In this document: positions 26,859 to 35,106 of the stretch, in pieces
Position numbering within the stretch: the stretch's first letter is position 1
Layout of the letters: each line of letters opens with the position of its first letter
Source of the DNA: Streptomyces eurythermus
Lineage (GTDB): Bacteria; Actinomycetota; Actinomycetes; Streptomycetales; Streptomycetaceae
Direction: 5' to 3'
Assembly: GCF_014649115.1 (NCBI RefSeq)
Contig: NZ_BMSK01000002.1
Location: 124,001-188,000 of the forward strand
Length of the DNA stretch: 64,000 bases
Made by a program: the position numbers and the translations under genes
Notes under the pieces: generated by a model
Told to the model about the DNA's origin: nothing
Database searches by the model: none
What the model saw: the letters and a program-made list of their open reading frames with translations, nothing else

Positions 26859-26966
26859 GTGAAGACATCTGTGCGCCCCCGTGAAGCCACGAGCCCCCTA
26901 CTCGTGGCGCGCCTGCATGTCGACCTGTGCCGCTGTATGTCCGCGGTCTGTTGCCGCGCGGTGTGA
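26859..26966 (+). CDS. Cys-rich leader peptide (uORF) of the symporter gene
   Basis: A 35-codon GTG-started ORF. Its C-terminal part reads LVARLHVDLCRCMSAVCCRAV (the first 20 residues from LLVARLH to VCC hold the key part), with five Cys in the last third. The RxHVDLxR...SAxC pattern matches small actinobacterial leader peptides found ahead of sulfur and cysteine genes. Poly-cysteine leader ORFs are known in mycobacteria as cysteine-responsive attenuators. The GTG lies about 8 nt after the -10 box, so translation is probably leaderless. A GC-rich hairpin follows 13 nt after its stop, then the symporter gene. I infer ribosome stalling at Cys codons when cysteine is scarce. Confidence 0.65.
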   Translation: MKTSVRPREATSPLLVARLHVDLCRCMSAVCCRAV

Positions 26967-26979
26967 CCGGCAACAAACA

Positions 26980-27010
26980 GCGGCACCGCGCCCCGGCGCG
27001 GGTGCGCCGC
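26980..27010 (+). terminator. Attenuator-like hairpin between leader peptide and symporter gene
   Basis: GCGGC (26980-26984) pairs with GCCGC (27006-27010), and inside this CCGCGC pairs with GCGCGG around a tight C-rich loop. The hairpin starts 13 nt after the leader-peptide stop codon and ends 51 nt before the symporter start, the place expected for an intrinsic attenuator or a ribosome-blocking structure. Confidence 0.5.
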
Positions 27011-27061
27011 ACCCATCCCGTCCTTCCGTAGTCCCCGATACGCCCTCACTGGAGTGTGTCC

Positions 27062-28405
27062 GTGTCCGCGTCCGCGAGCACCGAAACCCCCGTCAAGCCC
27101 GCCCGGCGCATACCCGCGGTCCCCTTCTGGGCCCAGATCGTCGCCGGTCTCGTCCTCGGCGTCGTCCTCGGCTGGATCACCCGCAGCTATGACGTGCAGT
27201 GGCTGCACACCACGCTCGACAAGATCGGCCACATCTTCGTCCAGCTGCTGAAGCTGGCCGTCGCCCCGCTGGTCTTCTTCGCGATCCTGGTGTCCATCAC
27301 CAACCTGCGCAAGGTGAACAACGCCGCCCGGCTGGCCTCCCGCACCCTGCTCTGGTTCATGATCACATCGCTGATCGCGGTCGCCATCGGCCTCGTCATC
27401 GGCCTGGTCACCAACCCGGGCGCGGGCACCGGCCTCACCCCGAAGGACGGCCAGAAGCCCGAGCACGCCGGTTCCTGGCTGGACTTCCTCACCGGCATCG
27501 TCCCGACGGACGTCATCACGCCGTTCACCGAGCTGAACGTCCTGCAGATCGTCTTCATGGCCGCCGTCGCCGGCATCGCCGCGCTGAAGCTCGGTGAGAA
27601 GGCGCAGCCGATCCTCACCCTCAGCGAGGCGGTCCTGGAACTGCTGCAGAAGGCCCTGTGGTGGGTCATCCGCCTCGCCCCGCTCGGCACCGTCGGCCTC
27701 ATCGGCTACGCCATCGCCGACTACGGCTGGGACCTCATCGGCAAGTACGCCACCTTCACCGCCGACGTCTACATCGGCTGCGCCCTGGTCCTCTTCGGTG
27801 TCTACCCGCTGCTGCTGGCGACCGTCGCCAAGGTCAACCCGGTCCAGTTCTTCAAGGGCGCCTGGCCCGCCATCCAGCTGGCCTTCGTCTCCCGCTCGTC
27901 CGTCGGCACCATGCCGGTCACCGTCAAGGTCACCGAGCGTCTCGGCGTGCCGAAGGAATACACCTCCTTCGCCGTCCCGTTCGGCGCCACGACGAAGATG
28001 GACGGCTGCGCCGCGATCTACCCGGCCCTCGCCGCGATCTTCATCGCCCAGATCTTCGACGTGCAGCTGAGCGTCGGCGACTACCTGCTGATCGCCTTCG
28101 TCTCGGTGGTCGGCTCCGCGGCCACCGCCGGTCTGACGGGTGCCACGGTCATGCTGACGCTGACCCTGTCCACGCTGGGCCTGCCGCTGGAGGGCGTCGG
28201 CCTGCTGATGGCGATCGACCCGGTGCTGGACATGATGCGCACGGCCACCAACGTCGCCGGCCAGGCACTGGTCCCGGTCGTCGTCGCCGCCCGCGAGAAG
28301 ATTCTCGACGTCGACGCGTACAACTCCGCCTCGGCGTCTCCGGTGGACGACGAGTACGGCGTGCGCGACGCCGAGCAGAAGGTGACCCTGCCGGTCACCG
28401 CCTGA
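27062..28405 (+). CDS. DAACS-family (DctA/GltP/TcyP-like) dicarboxylate/amino acid:cation symporter
   Basis: A 447-residue membrane transporter. GTG at 27062 is chosen over 27056 because GGAG (27051-27054) then has a 7-nt spacing. Eight hydrophobic segments and two re-entrant loops are apparent; family signatures are FVSRSSVGTMPVTVK (serine-rich loop), PFGATTKMDGCA (the place of the NMDG motif, here KMDG) and MAIDPVLDMMRTATNV (cation/substrate site in TM8). The family takes up succinate, malate, fumarate, glutamate/aspartate or cystine with Na+ or H+. The Cys-rich leader peptide upstream hints at a sulfur-linked substrate such as cystine, but the protein motifs alone do not separate this from dicarboxylates. 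Confidence 0.9.
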   Translation: MSASASTETPVKPARRIPAVPFWAQIVAGLVLGVVLGWITRSYDVQWLHTTLDKIGHIFVQLLKLAVAPLVFFAILVSITNLRKVNNAARLASRTLLWFMITSLIAVAIGLVIGLVTNPGAGTGLTPKDGQKPEHAGSWLDFLTGIVPTDVITPFTELNVLQIVFMAAVAGIAALKLGEKAQPILTLSEAVLELLQKALWWVIRLAPLGTVGLIGYAIADYGWDLIGKYATFTADVYIGCALVLFGVYPLLLATVAKVNPVQFFKGAWPAIQLAFVSRSSVGTMPVTVKVTERLGVPKEYTSFAVPFGATTKMDGCAAIYPALAAIFIAQIFDVQLSVGDYLLIAFVSVVGSAATAGLTGATVMLTLTLSTLGLPLEGVGLLMAIDPVLDMMRTATNVAGQALVPVVVAAREKILDVDAYNSASASPVDDEYGVRDAEQKVTLPVTA

Positions 28406-28417
28406 CGCTCCTTCCCA

Positions 28418-28459
28418 CGAAGCGCCCCCATCGGCCGGCAGGCCGGCGGGGGCGCTTCG
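28418..28459 (+). terminator. Terminator of the symporter gene
   Basis: CGAAGCGCCCCC pairs perfectly with GGGGGCGCTTCG (12 bp), with the loop region itself foldable (GCCGGC repeats). It starts 12 nt after the symporter stop codon. Confidence 0.8.
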
Positions 28460-28617
28460 CGCGTGCGGTCGCGGGCCGCCGGGAGGTCGAACACTTCCCG
28501 GCAGCGGGCCCGATGGCGGTGGACCACCGGTTCACCAGCGCACGGAGAATCCGCGGCCGGCCACACCGGCTCGACACCTTAAGGCAGGATGGCAAGGAAT
28601 CGCGGGGCGAGGAGGCG

Positions 28618-29487
28618 ATGGTGTTCGGCAGACGCACGCGGATGTGGGCGGGCGCCTTGGTCGTGGCATGCGTGGTGCTCATGGGCCCCAGCGCGCCGAC
28701 CGGCGCCCTCTTCGCCAGACCACTGCCGGCCGGAGCCGTCAAGGGCGTCGTACCGGACCGGGTCATGACGTGGAACATCTGCAACCCGTGCGGCACGAAC
28801 AACCTCGACCGGGCAAGGGAGATCGCCACGTACGCGCCCCAGGTCATCGGCCTGCAGGAAGCCTGCGTGCGTGACGTCGAGAAGATACGCATCCATCTGA
28901 GGAGGTACTACGGGCTGGTGTACCACGTGCGGTACGGGACGGTTCTCCAGGACTGGGGCCGCTGCGGGGGAGTGCCGTGGAATCCCGGGGGCTACGGTCA
29001 GGCGATCCTCTCGGCGGCGCCGTTGACGGATCCCGTCAGCGCGGAATACCCCGACGGCGGGTCAGAGGACCGTGGGTACATGGCCGTCACCGCCACGGTG
29101 GACGGCCGGTCCGTCCGCGTCTTCAACACCCACCTTGCCCAACGACGCCAGGAAGCGGTCCGGGCGGAGCAGACCAGGGTGCTCGCCGCGGCCGTCGCCC
29201 GGTACGACCGCGTGATCGTCCTCGGCGACTTCAACGCCGTGCCGGACGCCCCCGAACTCGCCCCCATGTGGGAACTGGCCACGGACGCGGACCCCCGGTG
29301 CCGTCCCCTGTCCACCGGCGGTTGCACCCCGACCACCGACTGGCAGAGCAAGTTCGATTACGTGTTCCTACGAGGCATCGTCCCGCTCGGACACCGCGTG
29401 CACCCGACCCAGTACTCGGACCACGACCTGCTGCACACCGACCTGGACATCGGCCAGGAAGCCACGGCACCTGAGGCCGACCGCTGA
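28618..29487 (+). CDS. Secreted endonuclease/exonuclease/phosphatase-fold protein
   Basis: A 289-residue exported protein. ATG at 28618 follows GGAGG. A signal peptide covers about residues 1-32. The EEP fold is shown by VMTWNICNPCG (metal-site Asn), VIGLQEACV (metal-binding Glu), VFNTHLAQ, VIVLGDFNAVPD (GDFN motif) and YSDHDLL (terminal catalytic Asp-His). The family includes secreted DNases, sphingomyelinases and inositol phosphatases; the Cys residues in CNPCG and CRPLSTGGC fit a secreted disulfide-bonded protein. It stands alone between two strong hairpins. Confidence 0.88.
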   Translation: MVFGRRTRMWAGALVVACVVLMGPSAPTGALFARPLPAGAVKGVVPDRVMTWNICNPCGTNNLDRAREIATYAPQVIGLQEACVRDVEKIRIHLRRYYGLVYHVRYGTVLQDWGRCGGVPWNPGGYGQAILSAAPLTDPVSAEYPDGGSEDRGYMAVTATVDGRSVRVFNTHLAQRRQEAVRAEQTRVLAAAVARYDRVIVLGDFNAVPDAPELAPMWELATDADPRCRPLSTGGCTPTTDWQSKFDYVFLRGIVPLGHRVHPTQYSDHDLLHTDLDIGQEATAPEADR

Positions 29488-29545
29488 CCGAACGCCCCAC
29501 GGCTGTGGGACGCTCGTGTTCGCCCTGCGGAAGTACGAGTTGGTC

Positions 29546-29577
29546 ACCGGCTGCCGGGACATCGCCCGGCAGCCGGT
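29546..29577. terminator. Bidirectional hairpin terminator
   Basis: ACCGGCTGCCGGG pairs perfectly with CCCGGCAGCCGGT (13 bp, 6-nt loop). It lies between the convergent nuclease-fold gene (stop 29487) and the secreted-protein gene (stop 29706), so it can serve both. Confidence 0.75.
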
Positions 29578-29705
29578 GGGTTACCCGCCTCGGTGCACCT
29601 CGCGACTCACCGGCCCTCCCGTCGTCGGTGAGTGTGCCCGTTGCCCGAGTGCCACGCGCCTGGACAGCACGCGCGTGGCCGGCCCGAGGCCCCGGTCGGC
29701 CGGGC

Positions 29706-30152
29706 TCAGGACCACTTCTCCGCACGGACGAAGGAGCCCTGGCGGCCGTCGATACGTACCTTGAGCCAGTGGCGGGTGTTGCTGACCTTCCCCTTGGCGA
29801 TCATGCCCCCGTTGGGGTTGCACCGCTTGTAGCCGCTGCTCGCGATCTGCTTCCAGTGGCCGCCCTTGTACTCGAAGAGGCGCACCCTCATGGAGGCGCG
29901 GGTGTTGTAGCACCGCAGCACGGCACGGGTCGGCTTGCTCGGCGAGCGGTACTTCCCCGACGTCCACTGCCCGCTGCGCTGCGCCGGGACCCAGGAGTTG
30001 CCCCAGATCGTGTGCCATCCGGCCCGGGCCGCGACCTCCTTGGCGGGGACGGCCGGCGCGGTGTCCGCCACGGCCACGCCGGAGGCGAGCGCCAAGCCGG
30101 AGCCGAGCGTCAGGGTGGCCGTCGAGAGTGCGAGGGTCTTGCGGAATTCCAT
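29706..30152 (-). CDS. Hypothetical secreted protein (148 aa)
   Basis: ATG at 30152 follows GGGAAGGAACC. The N-terminus MEFRKTLALSTATLTLGSG with Ala-rich continuation to AVADTA is a Sec signal peptide. The mature ~115 residues are basic and aromatic, with one Cys pair (VLRCYN, YKRCNPN), probably a disulfide. The sequence pattern (strands ending in W and Y: GHWKQIASSGYK, HWLKVRIDG) suggests a small beta fold. No family recognised. Similar small secreted basic proteins are common in streptomycetes. Confidence 0.78.
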   Translation of the reverse strand: MEFRKTLALSTATLTLGSGLALASGVAVADTAPAVPAKEVAARAGWHTIWGNSWVPAQRSGQWTSGKYRSPSKPTRAVLRCYNTRASMRVRLFEYKGGHWKQIASSGYKRCNPNGGMIAKGKVSNTRHWLKVRIDGRQGSFVRAEKWS

Positions 30153-30520
30153 GGTCGTGGTTCCTTCCCCTATGGGTGGGACGACGTGCGTCCGGTTCCG
30201 TGGGTGCTCCCGTGGATCTCCGGACGGGCGGCGGCTCCGGGTCTCTCGCCCGGTCCGCCGTGCTTGCCTCCACAGGGTTGCCGCCCGGCCCGCACGGCCG
30301 CCATCGGCAGCGGCCCTCATGGGACACCATGGGACGCCTGCCGCCGTGACCTGCTGGGACGCCGGACGGGACGGCGAACCGATGGGATGCCGCCCGCGCG
30401 GAACATGGCCGAAACCACCGGTGCCAGGGCCTGGTCCGTGCGAGCGCCACTCGGTATATCAAGCGAGGGGTGGCCGGGCCGGGGGGCCTTGCGGGAGCCC
30501 GATGCCTTCGGGGGTGTCAC
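30153..30520. other. Divergent intergenic region
   Basis: 368 bp between the secreted-protein gene and the HTH-peptidoglycan-binding gene. It must hold both promoters. TATATC at 30455-30460 is a possible -10 for the rightward gene, without a convincing -35. No repeat, RNA gene or small ORF that I can support. Confidence 0.4.
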
Positions 30521-31378
30521 ATGGCGCGTTGGAAAGAACTGCCGGACATGCACGATCAGCGGGTCCGGCAGCTTTTCGTGCAGTTGCGCAGACTGAAAGA
30601 CCGCAGCGGCATGAGCCTGACGTCGCTCGCGGCCAAGACCGGCTACAGCCGCTCGTCATGGGAGCGTTACCTCAACGGCAAGGCCCTGCCGCCCCGTCAG
30701 GCCGTGGAGGAACTGGCGCGGGCCACGGGGGCCGACCCGGCCCGGCTGCTGGCCCTGCACGAAGTGGCCGAAGAGGTCTGGCAGCAACGCGTCCCGGCGC
30801 CGCCCGGCACCGGGCAGGAGGCGACGGCCGACGGCCGGACCGGTGAGCCCGACCCGCGGCCGGACCCTGAGCAGGAAGCGACGGCGGCGGCGGACGAACG
30901 TCCACCGGGCGTACGCAAACCGGTCGTCCTCGCCGCCGTCGTCCTCGCCGCGGTCCTCGGGACGGGCGCCGGCATCCTGATCGGCCTGCCCCTGGGCGGC
31001 GGCGGAGCCGACGGCCCGCCCGCGGCGCAGGGCACGCCCAGCGCACGGCCGAGCGGCAGCACCACCGCGAGCACGGGGCCGGGACGGTACGTCTTCAAGC
31101 CGGGGCGGACCTACCCGTGCAAGGTCCGCCGAGGCGGCGTGGCCGGCGGCGGGCTGAGCGCCGGATACAGCACGACACGCACCGCCGTCCTCGCCGGTCC
31201 CGGCTGGGACGTGGTGGAGGCCCAGTGCCTGCTGCGCTACCGCAGGCTGGACCCCGGTACCGTCGACGGTGTCTACGGGCAGCAGACCATCGCCGCCGTG
31301 ATGCGTCTGCAAAAGCAGGCCGGGTTGCCGGCGGACGGCGTGGTGGGCCCGCACACGTGGCAGGCGCTGCGCGGGTGA
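30521..31378 (+). CDS. XRE-type HTH - transmembrane - peptidoglycan-binding domain protein
   Basis: A 285-residue protein joining three parts. Residues ~12-75 are a helix-turn-helix of the XRE class (QLRRLKDRSGMSLTSLAAKT, GYSRSSWERYLNGKALP). After an acidic linker, residues ~133-156 form one membrane segment, then an extracellular Ser/Thr/Pro stretch. Residues ~225-285 form a PG_binding_1 domain (VDGVYGQQTIAAVMRLQKQA, GLPADGVVGPHTWQAL). The DNA-binding part would face the cytoplasm and the wall-binding part the outside, so it could report wall state to transcription in one polypeptide. The ATG at 30521 directly precedes the HTH. Confidence 0.85.
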   Translation: MARWKELPDMHDQRVRQLFVQLRRLKDRSGMSLTSLAAKTGYSRSSWERYLNGKALPPRQAVEELARATGADPARLLALHEVAEEVWQQRVPAPPGTGQEATADGRTGEPDPRPDPEQEATAAADERPPGVRKPVVLAAVVLAAVLGTGAGILIGLPLGGGGADGPPAAQGTPSARPSGSTTASTGPGRYVFKPGRTYPCKVRRGGVAGGGLSAGYSTTRTAVLAGPGWDVVEAQCLLRYRRLDPGTVDGVYGQQTIAAVMRLQKQAGLPADGVVGPHTWQALRG

Positions 31379-31822
31379 CCGGCCCGGTTCCCAAGCGCCA
31401 GGCGCTGAGCGAGGATTCCGCGACGTGAGAGCGCGCACGGGCCTGAGCCCGGCGGTGCCGGCGCGCGTACCCCGTAGAGGAGGCCCGCGCGGCCACCCGT
31501 ACCGATGCGGCGGCCCTTGGGCACCTAGGGCTGAGCGAGAGCCTCGCATCCGCACGACGGCCCCCGGCGTTCGAGACGGTCCGAGCTGGTGACCGCACGG
31601 GCCGCTCGACCAGCCGGATCTCTGCCCGCCATTGAGCGGCTGACCCGATTCACCGTCTCCCACTACCGCGACACAGCCCGGCTGCTCTGCCTCCGCTCCG
31701 TCCAAGTAGCTTCGCGTCTACGAGAAAACGGCCGGTCGGCCGGCAGCCGAGGCGCAACAAGCCGCCAAGTCCACCGCCGAGATCGTCAGCTCCCAGCGGA
31801 TCGGCCCATGCCCCTTCTTCTC
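31379..31822. other. Intergenic stretch, no supported gene
   Basis: 444 bp between convergent genes. A short plus-strand frame ending at about 31822 (AEIVSSQRIGPCPFFS) looks protein-like but has a stop just upstream and no start; it may be a remnant. Nothing else stands out. Confidence 0.4.
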
Positions 31823-32833
31823 CTAGTCGGTGCTTACGGCTTCGACGATCGACAGCACGGTTGATGTCGGCACGATGCGGCGCAGGTGCAGTCCCGCTTC
31901 CTTGAGGAGTTGGACGAAGTCCTCTTCGGTGCGTTCCCGTCCCACCAGGGAGCTCATCATCATCAGGTCGAGGGTCTTGGACTGGTGGGGCTGGTCGCCG
32001 GGCGGTACGACGGCGTCGATGACGAGGATGCGGCCTCCGGGTGCCATGGCCTGCCGGCAGTTGCGCAGGATGGTGGCGGACTGCTCGTCGTTCCAGTCGT
32101 GCAGGATGCGTTTGATGAGGTAGATGTCCCCGGGCGGGACCGTGGAGAAGAAGTCTCCGTCGGCTGTGGACCATCGGCCGGCGATGTCGTCGTGGTCGCC
32201 CAGCCGGTGCTCGGCGAGGACGTGCGTCTGGTCGTGGAGGATTCCGCGCAGGCCGGGCTGTCGGCGGAGGACTTCGAGGAGCAGTCCGCCGTGGCCGCCG
32301 CCGACATCGACGACGGTGCCCGTGGGCGGAAAGTCGTAGGCCTCGGCGATGGGTTCGTTCTCGTGGTCCGACATGGCGGCCATGCCGTCGTGGAAGACGG
32401 CGGCGGTTTCCGCGTCGCGCGCGAAGTAGTCGAAGAACGTCGTTCCGAAGATGTCGGTGAAGGCGGAGCCGCCGTCGGTCAGACAGCGGTGCATCTCCCC
32501 GGCGGGGCGCCACATCGTGGTGTCGGTGAGCATCAGGATCGCGGCGCGGGCGGAGTGGGGGGCGTTGGAGCGCAGTGCCTGACCGGTGGTGGTCAGCCGG
32601 AAGCGTCCCGGGGCCGTTTCCTCGACCACGCCGCGCGTGGCGAGGAGCCGCAGGACCCGCCCGAGGTTGCGGGCGTCGGTCCCTGTCGCCTCGGCGAGCC
32701 GCTCGACGCTCTCGGCGTCGTCCGTCATGTGGTCGGCCACCCGCACGGCGGCGGCAGCGCGCAGCGCCGCGGGAAACAGAAAGCCCAGGCTCTCGTCGAT
32801 CAGCCGGGCGGCGGATTGCCGTGCCGTGTTCAT
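31823..32833 (-). CDS. SAM-dependent O-methyltransferase (Methyltransf_2 / AdoMet-MTase with dimerisation domain)
   Basis: A 336-residue enzyme. The N-terminal ~95 residues are a winged-helix dimerisation domain (LRLLATRGVVEETAPGRFRLTTTG). The C-terminal part has the SAM motif TVVDVGGGHGGLLLEVLRR, followed by the acidic binding position and IYLIKRILHDWNDEQS, including the His of the usual HxWxD catalytic region (here LHDWNDE), then AMAPGGRILVIDAVV. This family methylates phenolic hydroxyls in polyketide, anthracycline and phenazine pathways. No biosynthetic genes flank it, so it is an orphan tailoring enzyme or acts with a distant cluster. Confidence 0.92.
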   Translation of the reverse strand: MNTARQSAARLIDESLGFLFPAALRAAAAVRVADHMTDDAESVERLAEATGTDARNLGRVLRLLATRGVVEETAPGRFRLTTTGQALRSNAPHSARAAILMLTDTTMWRPAGEMHRCLTDGGSAFTDIFGTTFFDYFARDAETAAVFHDGMAAMSDHENEPIAEAYDFPPTGTVVDVGGGHGGLLLEVLRRQPGLRGILHDQTHVLAEHRLGDHDDIAGRWSTADGDFFSTVPPGDIYLIKRILHDWNDEQSATILRNCRQAMAPGGRILVIDAVVPPGDQPHQSKTLDLMMMSSLVGRERTEEDFVQLLKEAGLHLRRIVPTSTVLSIVEAVSTD

Positions 32834-33500
32834 TGCTGCGTCACCTCTTCTTGGCGGGCCCCGGTTCCTCGCGGCGGCAGGGCCGCGGGGCGGGGACGGG
32901 AGGGCGGGGGACCAGGATGGCGGGGACGGGCGGTTGCCGACTCGGGTGCAGCGGTCGGGGTGACCGGTGTTGACGGTGGGTGGGTCCGGTGGGGCTGCTG
33001 GTCCCAGTGCATCCCTTCGGGCACGGTGCGGACAGGGGGCTTCCGGCCGTCTTCACCCGGACGTGGGCAGGCTGTTGCGGGGCACCCGTCGGTACTCGTC
33101 CCCGATCCGCAGCGGCTCCGCCCCGGCCGCCGGCTCAGGCTCGGTGTCCGGGAGGAACCGGGCACGGTGCGCGACAGGGCGGCAGGGGTGACGGCGCCCG
33201 GTTCGGCCGCCCGTACCTCGTCGCGCATCGCGCAGGGCCGCCACCGAGGCCAGGAACCTCCGCCGCCCCGGAGCCGGTACGACGGCCGGTGGCGGCGGCA
33301 GAACGGTGGCCCGGAGCACGCCGCGCACGAGCGTTCAGAGGTCACGGCTGCCGCGCGCCCGGATCCTCCCGGGGGCGCCCGGCCGGGTGCCCGGGGCGGG
33401 AAAAGGAGAGGCGGATCGTCGTCGGGACGGTTACGATGCCCGCGATGATGAACTTCTCCTCGTACGGATTGGGGGAATCGTCCGCGCAAGGTGATGGCTG
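32834..33500. other. Intergenic stretch with possible decayed minus-strand coding
   Basis: 667 bp between divergent genes. On the minus strand two adjacent frames have strongly GC-rich third positions: one through about 33240-33160 (MRDEVRAAEPGAVTPAALSR) and another from about 33160 to a stop at 33053 (GDEYRRVPRNSLPTSG). This suggests a gene disrupted by a frameshift, but no family is recognisable and no start can be set. The promoters of both flanking genes must also lie here. Confidence 0.35.
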
Positions 33501-34994
33501 ATGGCACATCACTTCGCGAACGACCTCCCGTCCCGCCTGTCGATGTGGCAACGCGTGCGTGAGTACGCCGTGCCACCGTCCATGATCGAGACCGTGACCG
33601 CACGGCGTGCTGTCGGTGACTGGGCGGGGGCCTGCGCCGCTGCCCGGATCGACGTCGATCTCGATCTGCGCGCCGTGCGCGACCGCCACGGCACCGACCT
33701 CGTCCACCGCCTCCGTGCGGATCTGCGGCGGCTTTCGCCGGATCTGCTCCGCTGGCACATGCCCCGGGTCGCCCCCGACGGTCGGCTCAGACCCGGCCTC
33801 ACCCTGTCGCTGGCCCGTTACGGGGTGGCCGGCGCCCCGCCGCTGGAACTGGTGGTGCGCACCCCGCCGGCCTGGGCGGACGCCGGACAGCGGCTGTCCC
33901 TGGCCCTGTGGGACGGGTCCGCGCACGGCACACCACGGCACCACCCGCATCCGCACCCCGACCGGCGATTCCGGCTCGACCTGCACCGGCACCTCTGGGA
34001 CGCCGCACGGAGCGGGGAACTGGCGCGGCGGTGCGGAGCGTACGGAGCAACCTCCACGGCGCCCACGGACCTGCCCGCCCCGCCCGGTGGGCGCGGCCGG
34101 TCCGCGCCGCCCGACTCGCCCCATGTGCCCGGTGCCCCCTGGGCGGTGGGCCGTTGGGCCGCCGAGGCGGAACTGCTGTTGCGGGCCGAGGGGCGTCCTC
34201 GCGGGGCGTTCACCGTACGACTCGGCGCCCGCAGCCGCGTCGTCCTCGAACTCGTCGCCCCGGACGACAGCCACGCCCCGGTGTGCCGACCGCTGCGGGA
34301 GACGCTGCCGCCGCGGGAGGCCGCGGCGCTTCCGCTGCTGCCGGAGGCGGCGGCCCGGGTCCTGCCGGACCTGGAGTTGCTGCGGGCCGGGCTGATCACG
34401 CCCGAGCGGCTGCATCCGCTCGTCGCCGCGGCACTGCCGGTGTCCGGTCGCGCGGCGGTGACCGGCCCCGCCGCCGAGCCCGGTGATCCGCACCGGGTGG
34501 CATGCCGGGGCGAGGTCCACCGGATCGCGCTGCGGGACGGGGTGCTGACGGCGGTCGATCACGACCCGGCCGAACTGCGCCGGGAGGAGCTGCTGGTGGC
34601 GCTCGGCGGTCCGGCACTGCCCTGCCTGCGCGCGATCGACGCGGTCCACCGCACCCCGGAAGCGCTGCCCGCGGTCCGGGAGCGGCTCCGCCACGGTGAC
34701 GTCGCCGGGGCGCTGGCCGTGGTCGAGGGCCTGCTCGGCCCCGCCGCGGTCCTGCGCGACGGACCGCTCCGGCAGGAACTGGAGTCGGCCGCGGAACGCC
34801 GTGTCGACCACGGGCTCTTCCGCTCGGGACTGGTCGCCGTCCACCCCGCCGCCGCGACGGCGGGCGGCGGGACCGCCGGGGGCGGCGGCCACGCGCAGAC
34901 GGACCACCGTCCCCGGCTCGACCGCCGCACGCCTTACGACATGCGCCGCAAACGCACCGGCCGGGGCCGTCCCCGTACCGGCCAGACCCGCTGA
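33501..34994 (+). CDS. Hypothetical protein (497 aa) linked to MoxR/VWA pair
   Basis: No family recognised. ATG at 33501 follows AAGGTGATGG. The sequence is Arg/Ala/Leu-rich with many helices, a His-rich patch (RHHPHPHPDRRF) near the middle, a Pro/Gly linker, and a basic Gly-rich tail (RRKRTGRGRPRTG). There is no signal peptide or membrane segment. It lies 112 bp upstream of the AAA+ gene, which is coupled to a VWA/metallopeptidase gene; the same order on one strand suggests one functional unit, with this protein as a substrate or adaptor of the AAA+ machine. That role is inference. Confidence 0.75.
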   Translation: MAHHFANDLPSRLSMWQRVREYAVPPSMIETVTARRAVGDWAGACAAARIDVDLDLRAVRDRHGTDLVHRLRADLRRLSPDLLRWHMPRVAPDGRLRPGLTLSLARYGVAGAPPLELVVRTPPAWADAGQRLSLALWDGSAHGTPRHHPHPHPDRRFRLDLHRHLWDAARSGELARRCGAYGATSTAPTDLPAPPGGRGRSAPPDSPHVPGAPWAVGRWAAEAELLLRAEGRPRGAFTVRLGARSRVVLELVAPDDSHAPVCRPLRETLPPREAAALPLLPEAAARVLPDLELLRAGLITPERLHPLVAAALPVSGRAAVTGPAAEPGDPHRVACRGEVHRIALRDGVLTAVDHDPAELRREELLVALGGPALPCLRAIDAVHRTPEALPAVRERLRHGDVAGALAVVEGLLGPAAVLRDGPLRQELESAAERRVDHGLFRSGLVAVHPAAATAGGGTAGGGGHAQTDHRPRLDRRTPYDMRRKRTGRGRPRTGQTR

Positions 34995-35106
34995 TCACCG
35001 GCACCCGGCAGAAGTCCCCGAACCGTACCGCCCGTTCGGTGCCGTACGCCTCCCATGACCTCCGGAACGGGCTTTCCCGTCCCCCGATCCCACTCAGGTG
35101 ATGCCC

